DNA of 64,000 nucleotides from Desulfosporosinus sp. FKB (GCF_002196705.1 NZ_NADJ01000040.1:310001-374000), one strand, 5' to 3'. Positions 9,135 through 18,521 are shown, numbered from the stretch's first letter. Made by a program: numbers and translations. Notes: generated from the sequence alone by a model not told the origin.

Positions 9135-9158
9135 CCAACACCTACGTCAGAGCAAGAA

Positions 9159-9195
9159 AAGGGGGTTGTCTCGCCTGTAGCGAAACAACCCCCTT
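9159..9195 (-). terminator. Rho-independent terminator of the cytidylate-kinase-like gene
   Basis: GGGGGTTGT and ACAACCCCC (extended by AA/TT) form a GC-rich stem around a short loop. On the minus strand the stem is followed by CTTTTCTTGC. It lies about 110 bases after the stop at 9306 and separates that gene from potD. Confidence 0.7.
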
Positions 9196-9305
9196 GTTGT
9201 TATGAGATAAAAAAATCTAGCTCTAACAATTTGTTGCATCATTTTTGATATTTAACCAGAAATGCCCCATTGCATATTTTTTTGAGATTCTATCTTGAGA
9301 TCCTG

Positions 9306-9896
9306 TTATTGCAAATTGAATCTCTTCCTTATAATTTCTACGAGCACATCACAGGTTCCCTCAACTCCCAGCAGACTGGAATCCAGCATTACATGCTTGA
9401 AGTCTTTATCTGACATGGAGTAGCCACAGTAGTGTTTGTGATATGCGTCCCTGGCTTTGTCTACAGCAGCAATCATCTTCTTTGCCTCGGCGGGTTGCAT
9501 ATCGAGTATCTCCACACAATTACAAAGTCTTGCGCTATAAGGTGCATAGATAAAGACATTAATAATATCCGTACAATCTTTGAGAATATAATCTGAGCAC
9601 CGACCGACGATAATACACGGTCCTTTTTCCGCGAAATCTGTGATAATTTTTCGCTGAACAGCAAATATTTGATCCTGAATTTCGTTAGTCCCCATACCCA
9701 ACGGGAAACTCATGTTGAAAAATGCAGATGATTTTGCGCTTTCCTCTTCATCACTGATGGTTGAAACCGGAAGATTCAGCTTCTTTGAGGTAAATTCCAC
9801 GATCTCTCTGTCGTAATATTCAATGCCCAACGTTTCACTGACTTTTCGAGCAATTGGCCGGCCTAGACTGCCAAACTGCCGTGCTATTGTAACCAC
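9306..9896 (-). CDS. Cytidylate kinase-like family protein
   Basis: 196 residues read from GTG at 9896. The N-terminal TIARQFGSLGRPIARKVSE has the form of the cytidylate kinase-like family ([IV]TI[SA]RQ.GS.G..IA), followed by GIEYYDREIV, and IIVGRCSDYIL stands where family members have an 'ivGR.a..iL' motif. These proteins share the P-loop kinase fold with Cmk but are often regulatory or of unknown substrate; a housekeeping cmk is normally elsewhere. It is divergent from the pucR-type gene and ends in its own terminator. No strong ribosome binding site is visible before the GTG. Confidence 0.72.
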   Translation of the reverse strand: MVTIARQFGSLGRPIARKVSETLGIEYYDREIVEFTSKKLNLPVSTISDEEESAKSSAFFNMSFPLGMGTNEIQDQIFAVQRKIITDFAEKGPCIIVGRCSDYILKDCTDIINVFIYAPYSARLCNCVEILDMQPAEAKKMIAAVDKARDAYHKHYCGYSMSDKDFKHVMLDSSLLGVEGTCDVLVEIIRKRFNLQ

Positions 9897-10096
9897 AAAT
9901 TTTTGTCCCGTAGTTAATCATCCCTTTGGAGAAATCTTGTTTTGTTTATGTTAGTATTTTAGCACACACAAACTAAAATCCAATGGCCCCACGCTACAAA
10001 CATTTCGCAGCTTTTTGTATTACCGGTACAATTAATTCTTTAATTAGTAATATTAGTATGATATACTCTAAAAAATCTACCAAGGAGGAAAGCCCT

Positions 10097-11218
10097 ATGC
10101 GGACACAAGTAAAAACTTTATATGAGTCTGCAAAAACAAAATACATGCTGACCATCCTTGGTGGGCAAAGCGGATTGAACAATGCTGCTTCCTGGGTATA
10201 TGTTACTGAAGATATTCAAACCGTTTCATTTTTAAAGGGTGGAGAGCTGGTTATTACCACGGGGCTTTTTACTCAAAATAACATTAATCTGTATAATTTC
10301 ATCCGAACGATCGCTTTACACAATTGCAGCGGCATCGTGATTAATGTAGGTAAGTATATTATTAAGGAAGATATTACTCCAGAAATTATCGAATTTTGCA
10401 ATATCAACGGATTCCCGCTCTTCACTATGCCTTGGGAGATCCATTTAGTGGACATTTTACAGGATTTCTGCAAACTCCTTCTATATGACAACAATTGGGA
10501 AAATCAACTCAGTTCAACATTTCAGAACGCCATTAATCAGACGCCGGTACAAGACAATACTCTCCGCACTCTAAATCAGTTTGGGTTCGAAACTATAGGG
10601 GATTACAGAGTTTTCGTAATCCGCAATTTAATGGAGACAACGATCATTACTTCTCCACTGAACAGCTACAGTCTGAAATATCACCTGTTCCAATATGACA
10701 ATATGCACATTCTTGTCTATAATACGGCGCAGAAGCAGCTTTCCTTGGACAGGGTAATTACACTGATTTGTTATTGTGACAGTATTATCCTGGGTATCAG
10801 TGATACTGCACATTCTCTTGCCCAAATTAGTCTAAACTATAAACGCGCTCGCTTTTCTCTGGCTGCTGCAGAATTCTACCAACGGCAGTGTGTGCGTTTT
10901 GATGAGCTTGGATTGTTTCAGATATTTTTCAGTTTATCTGATCCAAGTTTGCTGGAAACACTTTTTCTGCAGCATCTGGGTAAATTGGAAAAATACGATC
11001 GCGATCACGATTCAGATTACATGAACACACTTCATATTTACCTCTTATCAGATTGCAGCCTGCTCGATACGGCCTCCCGGCTGCATACACATCGAAATAC
11101 GATCGTCTACCGCATCCGGAAAATTAAAGAAATCCTTAATATTGAGCTGGACAATTCTTCGATTAAATTCAATCTTATGATGTCATTTTGTATTAAAGAA
11201 TATCTTTCTATGTTGTAA
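10097..11218 (+). CDS. PucR family transcriptional regulator
   Basis: About 373 residues from the ATG at 10097, preceded by AAGGAGG; the frame is open upstream to 9983 but without a better start. The N-terminal half has the PucR-type pattern (VYVTEDIQTVSFLKGGELVI, TTGLF, FPLFTMPWEIHLVDI). The C-terminal end carries the family helix-turn-helix: LHIYLLSDCSLLDTASRLHT then HRNTIVYRIRKIKEIL. Members activate catabolic genes for purines, polyamines or amino acids. As the only plus-strand gene beside the polyamine cluster, it is the likely local regulator, which is inference. Confidence 0.85.
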   Translation: MRTQVKTLYESAKTKYMLTILGGQSGLNNAASWVYVTEDIQTVSFLKGGELVITTGLFTQNNINLYNFIRTIALHNCSGIVINVGKYIIKEDITPEIIEFCNINGFPLFTMPWEIHLVDILQDFCKLLLYDNNWENQLSSTFQNAINQTPVQDNTLRTLNQFGFETIGDYRVFVIRNLMETTIITSPLNSYSLKYHLFQYDNMHILVYNTAQKQLSLDRVITLICYCDSIILGISDTAHSLAQISLNYKRARFSLAAAEFYQRQCVRFDELGLFQIFFSLSDPSLLETLFLQHLGKLEKYDRDHDSDYMNTLHIYLLSDCSLLDTASRLHTHRNTIVYRIRKIKEILNIELDNSSIKFNLMMSFCIKEYLSML

Positions 11219-11240
11219 CTTATTGTTGATTGAACACAAA

Positions 11241-11281
11241 TAGGGTACTATCCCTTAAAATTATTAGTGACTGTACCCCTA
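11241..11281. repeat. REP-like imperfect palindrome, copy 1
   Basis: TAGGGTACTATCCC and GTGACTGTACCCCTA frame an AT-rich centre. A closely similar sequence is at 26813-26851 (TAGGGCACTGTCCCC ... GGTGACAGTACCC). The form is like REP sequences mobilised by REP-associated tyrosine transposases, but no such gene is in the window. Confidence 0.5.
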
Positions 11282-11285
11282 CTCA

Positions 11286-11348
11286 ATTGTATAAATAATG
11301 CCCACAAGCCCTTGGTATATAAGGCCTTGCGGGCATTATTTATACAAT
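11286..11348. terminator. Long perfect inverted repeat, bidirectional terminator candidate
   Basis: ATTGTATAAATAATGCCC is repeated in inverted form 27 bases later (18 perfect pairs), with a secondary CAAG/CTTG pairing in the centre. It sits between the pucR-type gene (plus) and the toxin gene (minus), which converge here. Confidence 0.55.
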
Positions 11349-11531
11349 CTTTAGACTTGAGTTAATACGAATATTAATCACCCTAAACAATATATCAGCA
11401 TATAAGTTTGTTTATGAACAATATTACTATAACCCGATTAATTTCTAACTACACATTTTCCTACACATGCGTCATAACGTATTTTCAATATTTTACCGCT
11501 CTTCGGCTCAAATTACCCGCATCTGAAGCCT

Positions 11532-11849
11532 TCATGAATCACGTAAACGCTTGGCTATATCGCTGGCACTGTACAAAACGTTTGTAATGATTACCCGCTC
11601 TTCTCTGATATGAAAGAATACAGAAAAGTTATCAACAGGCATTTGCCTGAGTCCCAGCGCACATTCTTCTTCTGTCTCCATTAACTTCACACGTTCTGGG
11701 AACGTATCAAGAGTTTCGATTGTGTCAGCTATTCTGTTATACTGTCCCATGGCCGCTTCCGGTGCCTGTAGCTTCTCCGCGATATAATTATAAATCTCCT
11801 CCATATCGGAAAGTGCCATGTCAGTTATCTGAATCTTATACTGCTTCAT
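11532..11849 (-). CDS. RelE/ParE family toxin
   Basis: 105 residues. The opening YKIQITDMALSDMEEIYNYI is typical of the RelE/ParE fold, as are FPERVKLM, LGLRQMPVDNFSVFFHI and the closing VIITNVLYSASDIAKRL. RelE members cleave mRNA on the ribosome and ParE members poison gyrase; the sequence alone does not settle which. Its start overlaps the antitoxin stop by four bases (ATGA), the usual order for relBE pairs. Confidence 0.85.
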   Translation of the reverse strand: MKQYKIQITDMALSDMEEIYNYIAEKLQAPEAAMGQYNRIADTIETLDTFPERVKLMETEEECALGLRQMPVDNFSVFFHIREERVIITNVLYSASDIAKRLRDS

Positions 11850-12151
11850 GCGTGTGTCTTCCGAAATCTCTGAAAGGCAGCAGATGCATCCTGCACATTA
11901 CCTTTTTCGATATCGTTGTATCCTTCCTTTAACTTCGCATGAATTTCGTCCGTTGTCATCAAATCGGCATTTACGGAAACCGGTACTCTCGGCAGCGTTA
12001 CAGCAAAAGGTATTCCGCCGGTCATTGAAATCTGCTTTAGATAAATATCTATCGCTGTGGACATAGGTATGCCGAGTTGTGAAAGGACTTCCTCGGCCCT
12101 TCTTTTTACGTCAGGATTAACTCTTAAATTTAAAGTCGTAGTTTTTTCCAT
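11846..12151 (-). CDS. RelB/DinJ family antitoxin
   Basis: About 101 residues. The N-terminal TTTLNLRVNPDVKRRAEEVL then LGIPMSTAIDIYLKQI is the ribbon-helix-helix DNA-binding domain of RelB/DinJ, followed by GIPFAVTLP. The C-terminal part would neutralise the toxin encoded immediately downstream. ATG at 12151 fits AGGAG nine bases upstream better than the ATG-like start at 12160. The pair probably represses its own promoter. Confidence 0.87.
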   Translation of the reverse strand: MEKTTTLNLRVNPDVKRRAEEVLSQLGIPMSTAIDIYLKQISMTGGIPFAVTLPRVPVSVNADLMTTDEIHAKLKEGYNDIEKGNVQDASAAFQRFRKTHA

Positions 12152-12508
12152 GATAATCATCTCCTTTTAATATCATTGTAACGCTTTTGTCGTTACCTTT
12201 CAACAATATGCAGCTGTAGCTAGCAAAATAGACCAGTTGCAGTTTTTACCATTATAAACATCATTTTATAGAAGGTTTGTTCTTTAAGGGCAATAGCACC
12301 AGCATTCTTATTGGCGCAGTTGCAGCCCCAAAAAATGTTTTCCAAGATTATAAATTGACTAATCTTGCGTTTCATTATACCAAGGAGGGAATACAAATGT
12401 TCCATTTCCTAAACTAGCAAAAAGTCGACTTAACTTATGTTTTTGTCACATCACGACAAATATATACTGTGACGGAAAAAATACCCAAAATGATGAACAA
12501 ATGAAAAT

Positions 12509-12547
12509 GGGTATTGTCTTTGATAGAATTACCAAAAGACAATACCC
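12509..12547. repeat. 13-bp inverted repeat (GGGTATTGTCTTT)
   Basis: GGGTATTGTCTTT pairs perfectly with AAAGACAATACCC across a 13-base loop. A further ATACCC 22 bases before the left arm could compete for the same arm, so two alternative hairpins are possible. It may be a terminator or a mobile-repeat remnant. Confidence 0.5.
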
Positions 12548-12606
12548 TTCTTTTCTAGTATGAAACTGTCCAACCTTATTTGCACCAACTAGGCTTATTC
12601 CTACTA

Positions 12607-12695
12607 TTTACCTTACTTCGATCGGCCTTTGTTGATAACAGCCGCCTGAGCCGCTGCAATCAAAATAGGCCATTCACTATTATGGAACACTTTAT
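12607..12695 (-). repeat. Dispersed repeat carrying a ppdK 3'-end-like segment, copy R1
   Basis: Read on the minus strand it begins AGTGTTCCATAATAGTG and continues into an open frame ILIAAAQAAVINKGRSK then stop. The ppdK gene in this window ends [16 protein letters not shown] then stop, so the similarity is in sequence, frame and stop position. Related copies are at 26925-27014 and 27770-27860. Confidence 0.6.
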
Positions 12696-12858
12696 AATTA
12701 TAACATCTTTTAAGATTTAGCATTAGCGATGTCCTCGGGGTGTAGCTCCTCTAAATTCGTAAGCAACTGCTTGGAGTATTCTTTCATGTAATCGCGTTAC
12801 TGGAATAACTCAATCGCGACAGCGCCCGGCAATAGAGCTTAGCTTATATTAACTACGT

Positions 12859-14157
12859 CTATGGAATATCCTTCTCCAACATGGCTATTTCGACTTCGTT
12901 ATCCACGAGCGCTCTCTCAATAATCTCATTACCAATCAGCGCTTCATCAAGCGTATTGCCAATAGCCACATTTTCTGTCGTTTTAACCAAGGCGGCTTTT
13001 CGCCCGTGGATATAGTGATAAAGGAGAATACACGCAATCAAAACAATAGACATCATCAAGTACATTCCGCGATACTGTAAAATTGGTATAAAGTAGCCCA
13101 GTATGTATGGTCCGAGGCCAACGCCTAAATCTTGAAAAATAAAGTTTGTGGAGATTGCCAAGCCCATCCGGTTCTTTGGCGAAGCTTTGATAGCAATAGC
13201 CTGAACGCTGGAGGATGTGGTGCCGTAACCAATGCCTAATAATGCCCCCGACACCAAAAGCAGAAAAGAAGTGTTCGCGCGCGCCAGAACGAAAAGTGCC
13301 AGAGCAATTATCGTGATTGCAGGATACATTACTATGTTTTCTCCTTTGCGGTCGAACATCCTGCCCGTAAATGGCCGTGACACCAGAACAAAGATGGCGT
13401 AAATGATAAAGTAAAAGCTGCCTGCGTTAACTAAATCTAGCTCTTTGGCATTTGTTGTCACAAAAGTGAGAATACTTGAATAACCCAGTGCGATGACAAA
13501 AGCAACCACAGAAATCGGGAGTGCCTTTATCTCAATAAAATTATGCAGAGAAAAATGCCGCCTGTTCTGATTTATTGCTATTTTGAGTTCAACTTTTGGA
13601 ATTCTCACAAAAAACACCGCAATAAAGCTAAACGCCAGAAAGATAATGCATACCAGAAAATTATATTGGAATGACGCTCGATTGGCAATAAACATACCGA
13701 TAAAAGGTCCTAGCGATGCTGCAATAGTCAGACTGAGCGCATAATATCCCGTACCTTCGCCTCTCCGCTCATCTGGGATAATTTTGGATACAATAGTTCC
13801 GGTCGCGGTAGAAGCAATACCCATAGCAAAGCCATTGAGCAAGCGGATAACCAAAAGGAAACCAATACTGTTTACGGGCATATACAGGCAAGTCGTCAAC
13901 AAAAACAGAATAAATCCGATGTAAAGTGTTTTTTTCCATCCGATATAGTCAATATACCGCCCTGTAAGAAACCGGGCAAGGAGTACGCCTATAACAAATA
14001 TACCTGACGCCAGACCGGCCTGGCTTGGCGTGGTATGGAATTTCTCAGTGGCAAAGATTGAGATGGTCGCCATAAGTAAATAAAACGTGAAATACAGAAA
14101 AAAGTTCGCTGTCGTGATGATTAAAAAGTTTTTGGTCCATAGCTGAGGTTTGTTCAT
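12859..14157 (-). CDS. MFS transporter, drug-efflux type
   Basis: About 432 residues with 12 hydrophobic segments. Between helices 2 and 3 is the MFS signature region (GRYIDYIGWKKTLYIG), and FDRKGENIVMYP occupies the equivalent loop of the second half (GRMFDRKG). It most resembles efflux permeases of the drug:proton antiporter 1 group. Start ATG at 14157 is preferred because AAAGGA lies just upstream; it follows the MarR gene with no gap. The MarR partner implies induction by a toxic or signalling compound that this protein exports. Confidence 0.8.
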   Translation of the reverse strand: MNKPQLWTKNFLIITTANFFLYFTFYLLMATISIFATEKFHTTPSQAGLASGIFVIGVLLARFLTGRYIDYIGWKKTLYIGFILFLLTTCLYMPVNSIGFLLVIRLLNGFAMGIASTATGTIVSKIIPDERRGEGTGYYALSLTIAASLGPFIGMFIANRASFQYNFLVCIIFLAFSFIAVFFVRIPKVELKIAINQNRRHFSLHNFIEIKALPISVVAFVIALGYSSILTFVTTNAKELDLVNAGSFYFIIYAIFVLVSRPFTGRMFDRKGENIVMYPAITIIALALFVLARANTSFLLLVSGALLGIGYGTTSSSVQAIAIKASPKNRMGLAISTNFIFQDLGVGLGPYILGYFIPILQYRGMYLMMSIVLIACILLYHYIHGRKAALVKTTENVAIGNTLDEALIGNEIIERALVDNEVEIAMLEKDIP

Positions 14158-14158
14158 T

Positions 14159-14584
14159 TTATAAGTCCTTTCCATTTATAATATTGAGCTGTATTTTAGG
14201 AAGCGCCGTATAGACCGCCAACTGTTCTTCTTTCGTAAGTCCGATAATCGCCATATACTCAAGTTCGGTTATTCGCTCCCTGCATATTTTGTATAAATCT
14301 TCTGCCTTATCAGTTAGCTGAATGACCTTCTTCCTCTGGTCTTTGCCGTCTGCCGTCTCTTGAATAAGCAGCATTTTTTCAAGTGCATGAACCCTGCGCG
14401 TAATACTTGGCTTTTCTATATTATAATAGCCGGCAATGTCCACGAGTGAAGACTTCCCATTGTTTTTTAGGTAAACAATAACCTGCCACAAGGAATAAGA
14501 AAGGTCATATTCACCGAGAAGTTCATTCAGTTGGTTGACAAGTGGCCGATATAGGCTGAAAAAACGTTGAAAAAATCCTTGCAT
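14159..14584 (-). CDS. MarR family transcriptional regulator
   Basis: 141 residues with the winged helix core: YDLSYSLWQVIVYLKNN, SSLVDIAGYYNIEKPSITRR (recognition helix), VHALEKMLLIQETADGKDQR (wing) and KKVIQLTDKAEDLYK. AAAGGAGG precedes ATG. It would repress itself and the MFS gene that follows immediately. Confidence 0.88.
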   Translation of the reverse strand: MQGFFQRFFSLYRPLVNQLNELLGEYDLSYSLWQVIVYLKNNGKSSLVDIAGYYNIEKPSITRRVHALEKMLLIQETADGKDQRKKVIQLTDKAEDLYKICRERITELEYMAIIGLTKEEQLAVYTALPKIQLNIINGKDL

Positions 14585-14703
14585 TTGCGGCCTCCTTTAA
14601 AAATAATTAGTTACCTTAGGTAACCATATTACTCTGTACTTTCTTCGTTGTCAAGGATTATCTTATTTTGTCGGCACTTAAAATAAGCGACTTTGCTAAA
14701 AAC

Positions 14704-14755
14704 ATAGGGTGTTGGAGCCCAAAATCACTTGAGATTTTAGCTACCAACACCCTAT
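14704..14755. terminator. Inverted repeat between marR and DUF2294 gene
   Basis: ATAGGGTGTTGG pairs with CCAACACCCTAT (12 perfect pairs) and an inner AAAATC/GATTTT stem fits within it. On the minus strand the outer arm is followed by GTTTTTAGC. It could end transcription of the gene at 14978-15337, though about 220 bases of non-coding sequence intervene. Confidence 0.5.
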
Positions 14756-14977
14756 ATTTTGGTCTTGTGAAATTACTTCAAGCCCTTATTCTGCAGGCTT
14801 TTCACGCCTCTAACATAGCCTTCAGCGATAGGGAACCATTGAGTATTTATTATTAGCTTTTACATTTCCCTACTATAAACAATTACCTACTAAAGTAAAG
14901 TACAAAAAAATACACCCTTATATTCATAACAAAATATCAATAATGCTCGCTACACATTAATACCTAAAAAATAAGGA

Positions 14978-15337
14978 TTATGGAGCTAGAATTATATTAG
15001 TAAATGCCCATTGAGTTGAAGAATCATAATCCCGTAACACCGCTATAATATTAAGACCCATTTCTTGTTCCAGCTTCTGTCTCAACATACTTTTAAATAA
15101 CTTACTTAAATGAAAGTCCACTTCTTCCTTTAGCAAAGGGATCTCTCTCTCCAACGCTTCTGAACGTTGTGCCCGCCTATGCTTGGAACGAATAGTCAAG
15201 ACATCCTCTCTTATATTCGCCTTCAATATGACAGTACCATAACCAAATAATTCTATAGAGACTTCATTATAGATATGACAAATCGTTTTTCTATTCTCAG
15301 TCGAATCAGTTAAGTACACTTTACCACCTGCTATCAT
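14978..15337 (-). CDS. DUF2294 (MpsC-like) protein
   Basis: 119 residues. The pattern (ELFGYGTVILKANIREDVLT, EIPLLKEEVDFHLSKLFKSM, LRQKLEQEMGLNIIAVLRDY) follows the DUF2294 family, in which a 'lGrGp..vka.I..d.v' block is followed by a helix and a final beta strand. In staphylococci a DUF2294 protein (MpsC) is associated with a membrane-potential-generating system; the function elsewhere is unknown. It is soluble, with no membrane segment. The start is uncertain because no strong ribosome binding site precedes 15337. It appears to be a single-gene unit. Confidence 0.55.
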   Translation of the reverse strand: MIAGGKVYLTDSTENRKTICHIYNEVSIELFGYGTVILKANIREDVLTIRSKHRRAQRSEALEREIPLLKEEVDFHLSKLFKSMLRQKLEQEMGLNIIAVLRDYDSSTQWAFTNIILAP

Positions 15338-15445
15338 TCGTCATCGTTATAATTCTGGCATAACAAAATTTTAACGATTTTTAAGCCCGAATTCAATGGG
15401 ACGTTGCTAAAAGACAGCAGAAAATCCGGTATGTTGAACATTAAC

Positions 15446-16768
15446 TCAATTCATTCCAGAGTAAATACATTCCATTTTAATTTTTAGATTTAGAGCCTTA
15501 AGTTCCTGTTGGATCTTTTCAATTTCGTATTCAATAAAGCATTTGTTCCTGACCAAAACCTTGCCATTAACAATCACCGTATCTACATTGCCAGCATTGG
15601 CAGCATACACAAGGGTAGAGTAATAATCGTAGATGGGTTGCATATTCACTGAGTCGGTTTCAAGAATCACCAAATCCGCTTTTTTACCCGGTTCTATAGA
15701 GCCTATTAAGTTATCGAGTTTTAACGCTCTGGCACCGCCTAAAGTAGCCATTTCCACGATGTCCCTTGCAGGAAATAGTGTCCTGTCATGGTTAAACAAC
15801 TTGTGTATTTTAGCTACCAATGACATTTGATTGATAATATCCAGTGTATTTCCGCTCATCGGTCCGTCACTGCCAAGCCCTACCCTCATCTTTCTATTCA
15901 CCATTTCCTTGAGAGGAGGAACACCTTTTCCCGCTTTAGCATTGGCACCGATATTATGAGCGATACCGATATTTCTCTTATCAAGAATATCCATATCATC
16001 CATCGAAACATGGATCAAGTGAGCAGCAATAAACCTTTCATTTAGTGCCGATAAGCTCTCAAGATATTGCACTGGGGTCATATTATACTCGTTTCGGTAT
16101 TTCTTTATTTCATCTTCCATCTCCGCCACATGCATCATCATTGGAACATTGAATTTTTCAGCTAATGCGGAGGCCTTCTGAATATGAATACTGTCATTGG
16201 TATAAGTTGCATGAGGAGCAATAGCCGGTGTGATCAGATCATCCCCTAACCACTTTTCAATAAATTGTTCACCGACGTCTAAACCACCGTATGGTACTTT
16301 AGAGTCCGGAGATGGAAAATTAACCACAGTTTCTCCAAGGACTGCTCTAATTCCCATTTCCTTTGCCGCTTTTGCCACTTCATCCTCAAAGTAATACATA
16401 TCTGCAAATGTTGTCACACCGGATAACAGCATTTCCGCAATACCATATTTAGAACCGAGTGACACCAGGTTCTTATCGACCAACTTTTTTTCTAGTGGGA
16501 AGATATACTTTTTCAGTCTATCTGCAAAATCATCTCCCAGACTTCTAAAAACCACCATTGCGGCATGGGTATGTGTATTTACCATACCGGGTATTAAGAT
16601 GCCATTATTACCATCGATGACTCGGTCAGCTTTATATTTCTCATGCAACCCTTTGTCTCCTACTGCCTCTATGGCATCACCTTTAATAACCACAACACCA
16701 TTTTCGAAGATCTTTTTTTCCGAATTCATCGTAAGTATAGATACATCTTTGATAATCAACCTATCCAA
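15446..16768 (-). CDS. mtaD: 5-methylthioadenosine/S-adenosylhomocysteine deaminase-type amidohydrolase
   Basis: 440 residues of the TrzN/AtzA/MtaD amidohydrolase group. Metal and catalytic motifs appear in order: the HTHAAM metal pair after PGMVN, APHATYT, HVAEMEDE (His and catalytic Glu), AAHLIHV and GLGSDGPMSGNTLD (Asp ligand). The start is TTG at 16768 with AGAAGG seven bases upstream. MtaD deaminates 5'-methylthioadenosine, SAH or adenosine to the inosine forms with ammonia release. It is the last gene of an operon with adenine deaminase and an ABC importer. Guanine or other purine-related substrates remain possible. Confidence 0.82.
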   Translation of the reverse strand: MDRLIIKDVSILTMNSEKKIFENGVVVIKGDAIEAVGDKGLHEKYKADRVIDGNNGILIPGMVNTHTHAAMVVFRSLGDDFADRLKKYIFPLEKKLVDKNLVSLGSKYGIAEMLLSGVTTFADMYYFEDEVAKAAKEMGIRAVLGETVVNFPSPDSKVPYGGLDVGEQFIEKWLGDDLITPAIAPHATYTNDSIHIQKASALAEKFNVPMMMHVAEMEDEIKKYRNEYNMTPVQYLESLSALNERFIAAHLIHVSMDDMDILDKRNIGIAHNIGANAKAGKGVPPLKEMVNRKMRVGLGSDGPMSGNTLDIINQMSLVAKIHKLFNHDRTLFPARDIVEMATLGGARALKLDNLIGSIEPGKKADLVILETDSVNMQPIYDYYSTLVYAANAGNVDTVIVNGKVLVRNKCFIEYEIEKIQQELKALNLKIKMECIYSGMN

Positions 16769-16797
16769 GAGAATACCTTCTTCTGACTACATTAATT

Positions 16798-18501
16798 TTA
16801 TAAAAGTAAATCAACAAATTTCTGTTCGCTTACTTTGATTAAGCCTTGGTCGCTAATTTTTAAGGATGGACTGACAGGAAGGGTGAGAGTGCTCAGCGAC
16901 ATAATTTCATTATGATGCGTATAACCTAATTTCTTTAGAGCTTGTCTAACATCTTTTAACTTTTGGGCTAATATCTCTAGTGATTCTTCAGACAAAATAC
17001 CACCGACCGGCAGTTCCAAGGCTGAAATGATTTCACCCTGATCTGCGACACAAATACCGCCCTGATGATCAATAACCCAATTCGCAGCTAATACCATATC
17101 TTCTTCAATTCTTCCCAGGATCATTAGATTATGACTATCGTGGGAATAACTACTGGCTACAGCACCACGCTTAAGTACATCTCCACCGACCAAACCGTAA
17201 GATCTTTGATTGTTTTTTCCATACCTTTCAAAAACTGCAATGAGACAATAGTTTGAATTTTGCCACAGTAAGTGATCTCGATCAACCTCAAACCAATCAA
17301 AACATTCCTCAGTAAACGTGCTATCGTTGTGCACATTGATGATTCTGCATAAAGTTCTAGTTCTATTATCGGATGTATATACTCTAAAATCGGATGAAGA
17401 TAACCTAGAAAGCTTTATACTATTATAGAAATGAGCGGGGAAACATCGTTTTTGCTCTACAAATTCACAAGTTTCATTTCCAACCTTCACTCCACGCTTG
17501 AAAACTGAATGGATAATGAACTCATCCAGATCACTGAGCAATATAAAATCAGCAACTTTCCCCGGTGCTATGCTTCCTCTATCAGCTAACTTTAGTCTTC
17601 TTGCCGGTGTATAAGTGGACATATATATGGCCATTTCTGGCCTCATACCCATTTTAATTGACTTTTTTACTAACAGGTTTAAATGTCCTTCTACAAGTTT
17701 ATCCGCCATTACATCATCTGTTACCAACGCAACATGATCATATAGATCATGTTGTATAACATAATCTATAATTGGCTGAGTTAAAGACTTTTCCTGTATT
17801 TCCATGAACATACCTTTTTGTATCTTTTCCTCAAGGGACTGAACAGTCTGTTGAGTATGATCTCCATCTACACCACAGAAAATATACTTTGAAAGTTCCA
17901 AACCAGAGATTTTGGGACAATGTCCTTCGATAACAAGTTCTGGCCTTTTCTCCTTGATTATCGAAATAATCTTGTTAATTTCGGAATCCCGATTTTCCAC
18001 TAAATTCCTAAAATTCATTACTTCTCCGAGACAGAGCACATCTTTCCTTTGAAGGAGTTGTTCCACTTCTTGTACACCGATGTTTCCGCCTGAAGTTTCC
18101 ATTTCAAAAGAAGTCGAAGGAACAGAGCTGGGAATGCCATAAAATATATCGATGAGCTCGTTATATTTCATATCCATCATAACTTCTATTCCTTCTAGTC
18201 CAAATACATTTGCTATTTCGTGCGGATCTGCCAAGACAGTTGTTACCCCATGTGTAATAACTGTCTTGGCAAATTGTATCGGCGTCGTCATGGAGCTTTC
18301 AATGTGCATGTGCATATCTATCAATCCTGGAATAAGATACATTTCGTTTCCGTCGATTACATTTTTTGCATTTAACTGCATACCGCCTGCCTCCGATATA
18401 TGGAGAACTCTTCCCTCGAAAACAGCCACGTCCTGATAAAAAAATTTCTTAAAGTATGCATTATATACGTGCACATTTTTAATAATCAAGTCTGCATCCA
18501 T
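16798..18501 (-). CDS. ade: Adenine deaminase
   Basis: 567 residues, the length of the long Ade-type adenine deaminases (about 570-580). Motifs: PGLIDMHMHIESSM (metal pair), ADPHEIANVFG, VIEGHCPKISG, VTDDVMADKLVEG and the C-terminal domain opening SYSHDSHNLMILG. It converts adenine to hypoxanthine and ammonia with a Mn/Fe centre. It lies 29 bases upstream of the mtaD-type gene and 20 bases after the binding-protein gene, so the operon couples uptake with deamination of purines. Confidence 0.92.
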   Translation of the reverse strand: MDADLIIKNVHVYNAYFKKFFYQDVAVFEGRVLHISEAGGMQLNAKNVIDGNEMYLIPGLIDMHMHIESSMTTPIQFAKTVITHGVTTVLADPHEIANVFGLEGIEVMMDMKYNELIDIFYGIPSSVPSTSFEMETSGGNIGVQEVEQLLQRKDVLCLGEVMNFRNLVENRDSEINKIISIIKEKRPELVIEGHCPKISGLELSKYIFCGVDGDHTQQTVQSLEEKIQKGMFMEIQEKSLTQPIIDYVIQHDLYDHVALVTDDVMADKLVEGHLNLLVKKSIKMGMRPEMAIYMSTYTPARRLKLADRGSIAPGKVADFILLSDLDEFIIHSVFKRGVKVGNETCEFVEQKRCFPAHFYNSIKLSRLSSSDFRVYTSDNRTRTLCRIINVHNDSTFTEECFDWFEVDRDHLLWQNSNYCLIAVFERYGKNNQRSYGLVGGDVLKRGAVASSYSHDSHNLMILGRIEEDMVLAANWVIDHQGGICVADQGEIISALELPVGGILSEESLEILAQKLKDVRQALKKLGYTHHNEIMSLSTLTLPVSPSLKISDQGLIKVSEQKFVDLLL

Positions 18502-18521
18502 GCCTGGCCCTCTTTTATAAT

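Larger units (their letters stand above)
12161..12858. other. 700-bp gene-poor stretch with remnants and repeats
   Basis: No intact gene is convincing. On the plus strand, 12262-12417 reads as an open tail (ILIGAVAAPKNVFQDYKLTN ...) ending in a stop but lacking a start and homology I recognise. On the minus strand, 12716-12790 reads YSKQLLTNLEELHPEDIANA then KS and a stop, another coding-like tail. Between them are an inverted repeat (12509-12547) and a ppdK-tail repeat (12607-12695). It looks like a graveyard of gene ends. Confidence 0.4.

Noticed and set aside
9090-9150. Sigma-54 promoter upstream of potD
   Set aside because: A TGGC...TGTA resemblance exists but lacks the GC at -12, and the regulator is PucR-type and not an NtrC-type activator.
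12220-12405. 61-residue minus-strand frame
   Set aside because: No ribosome binding site and no recognisable family; the opposite strand is the more coding-like one and is itself only a tail.
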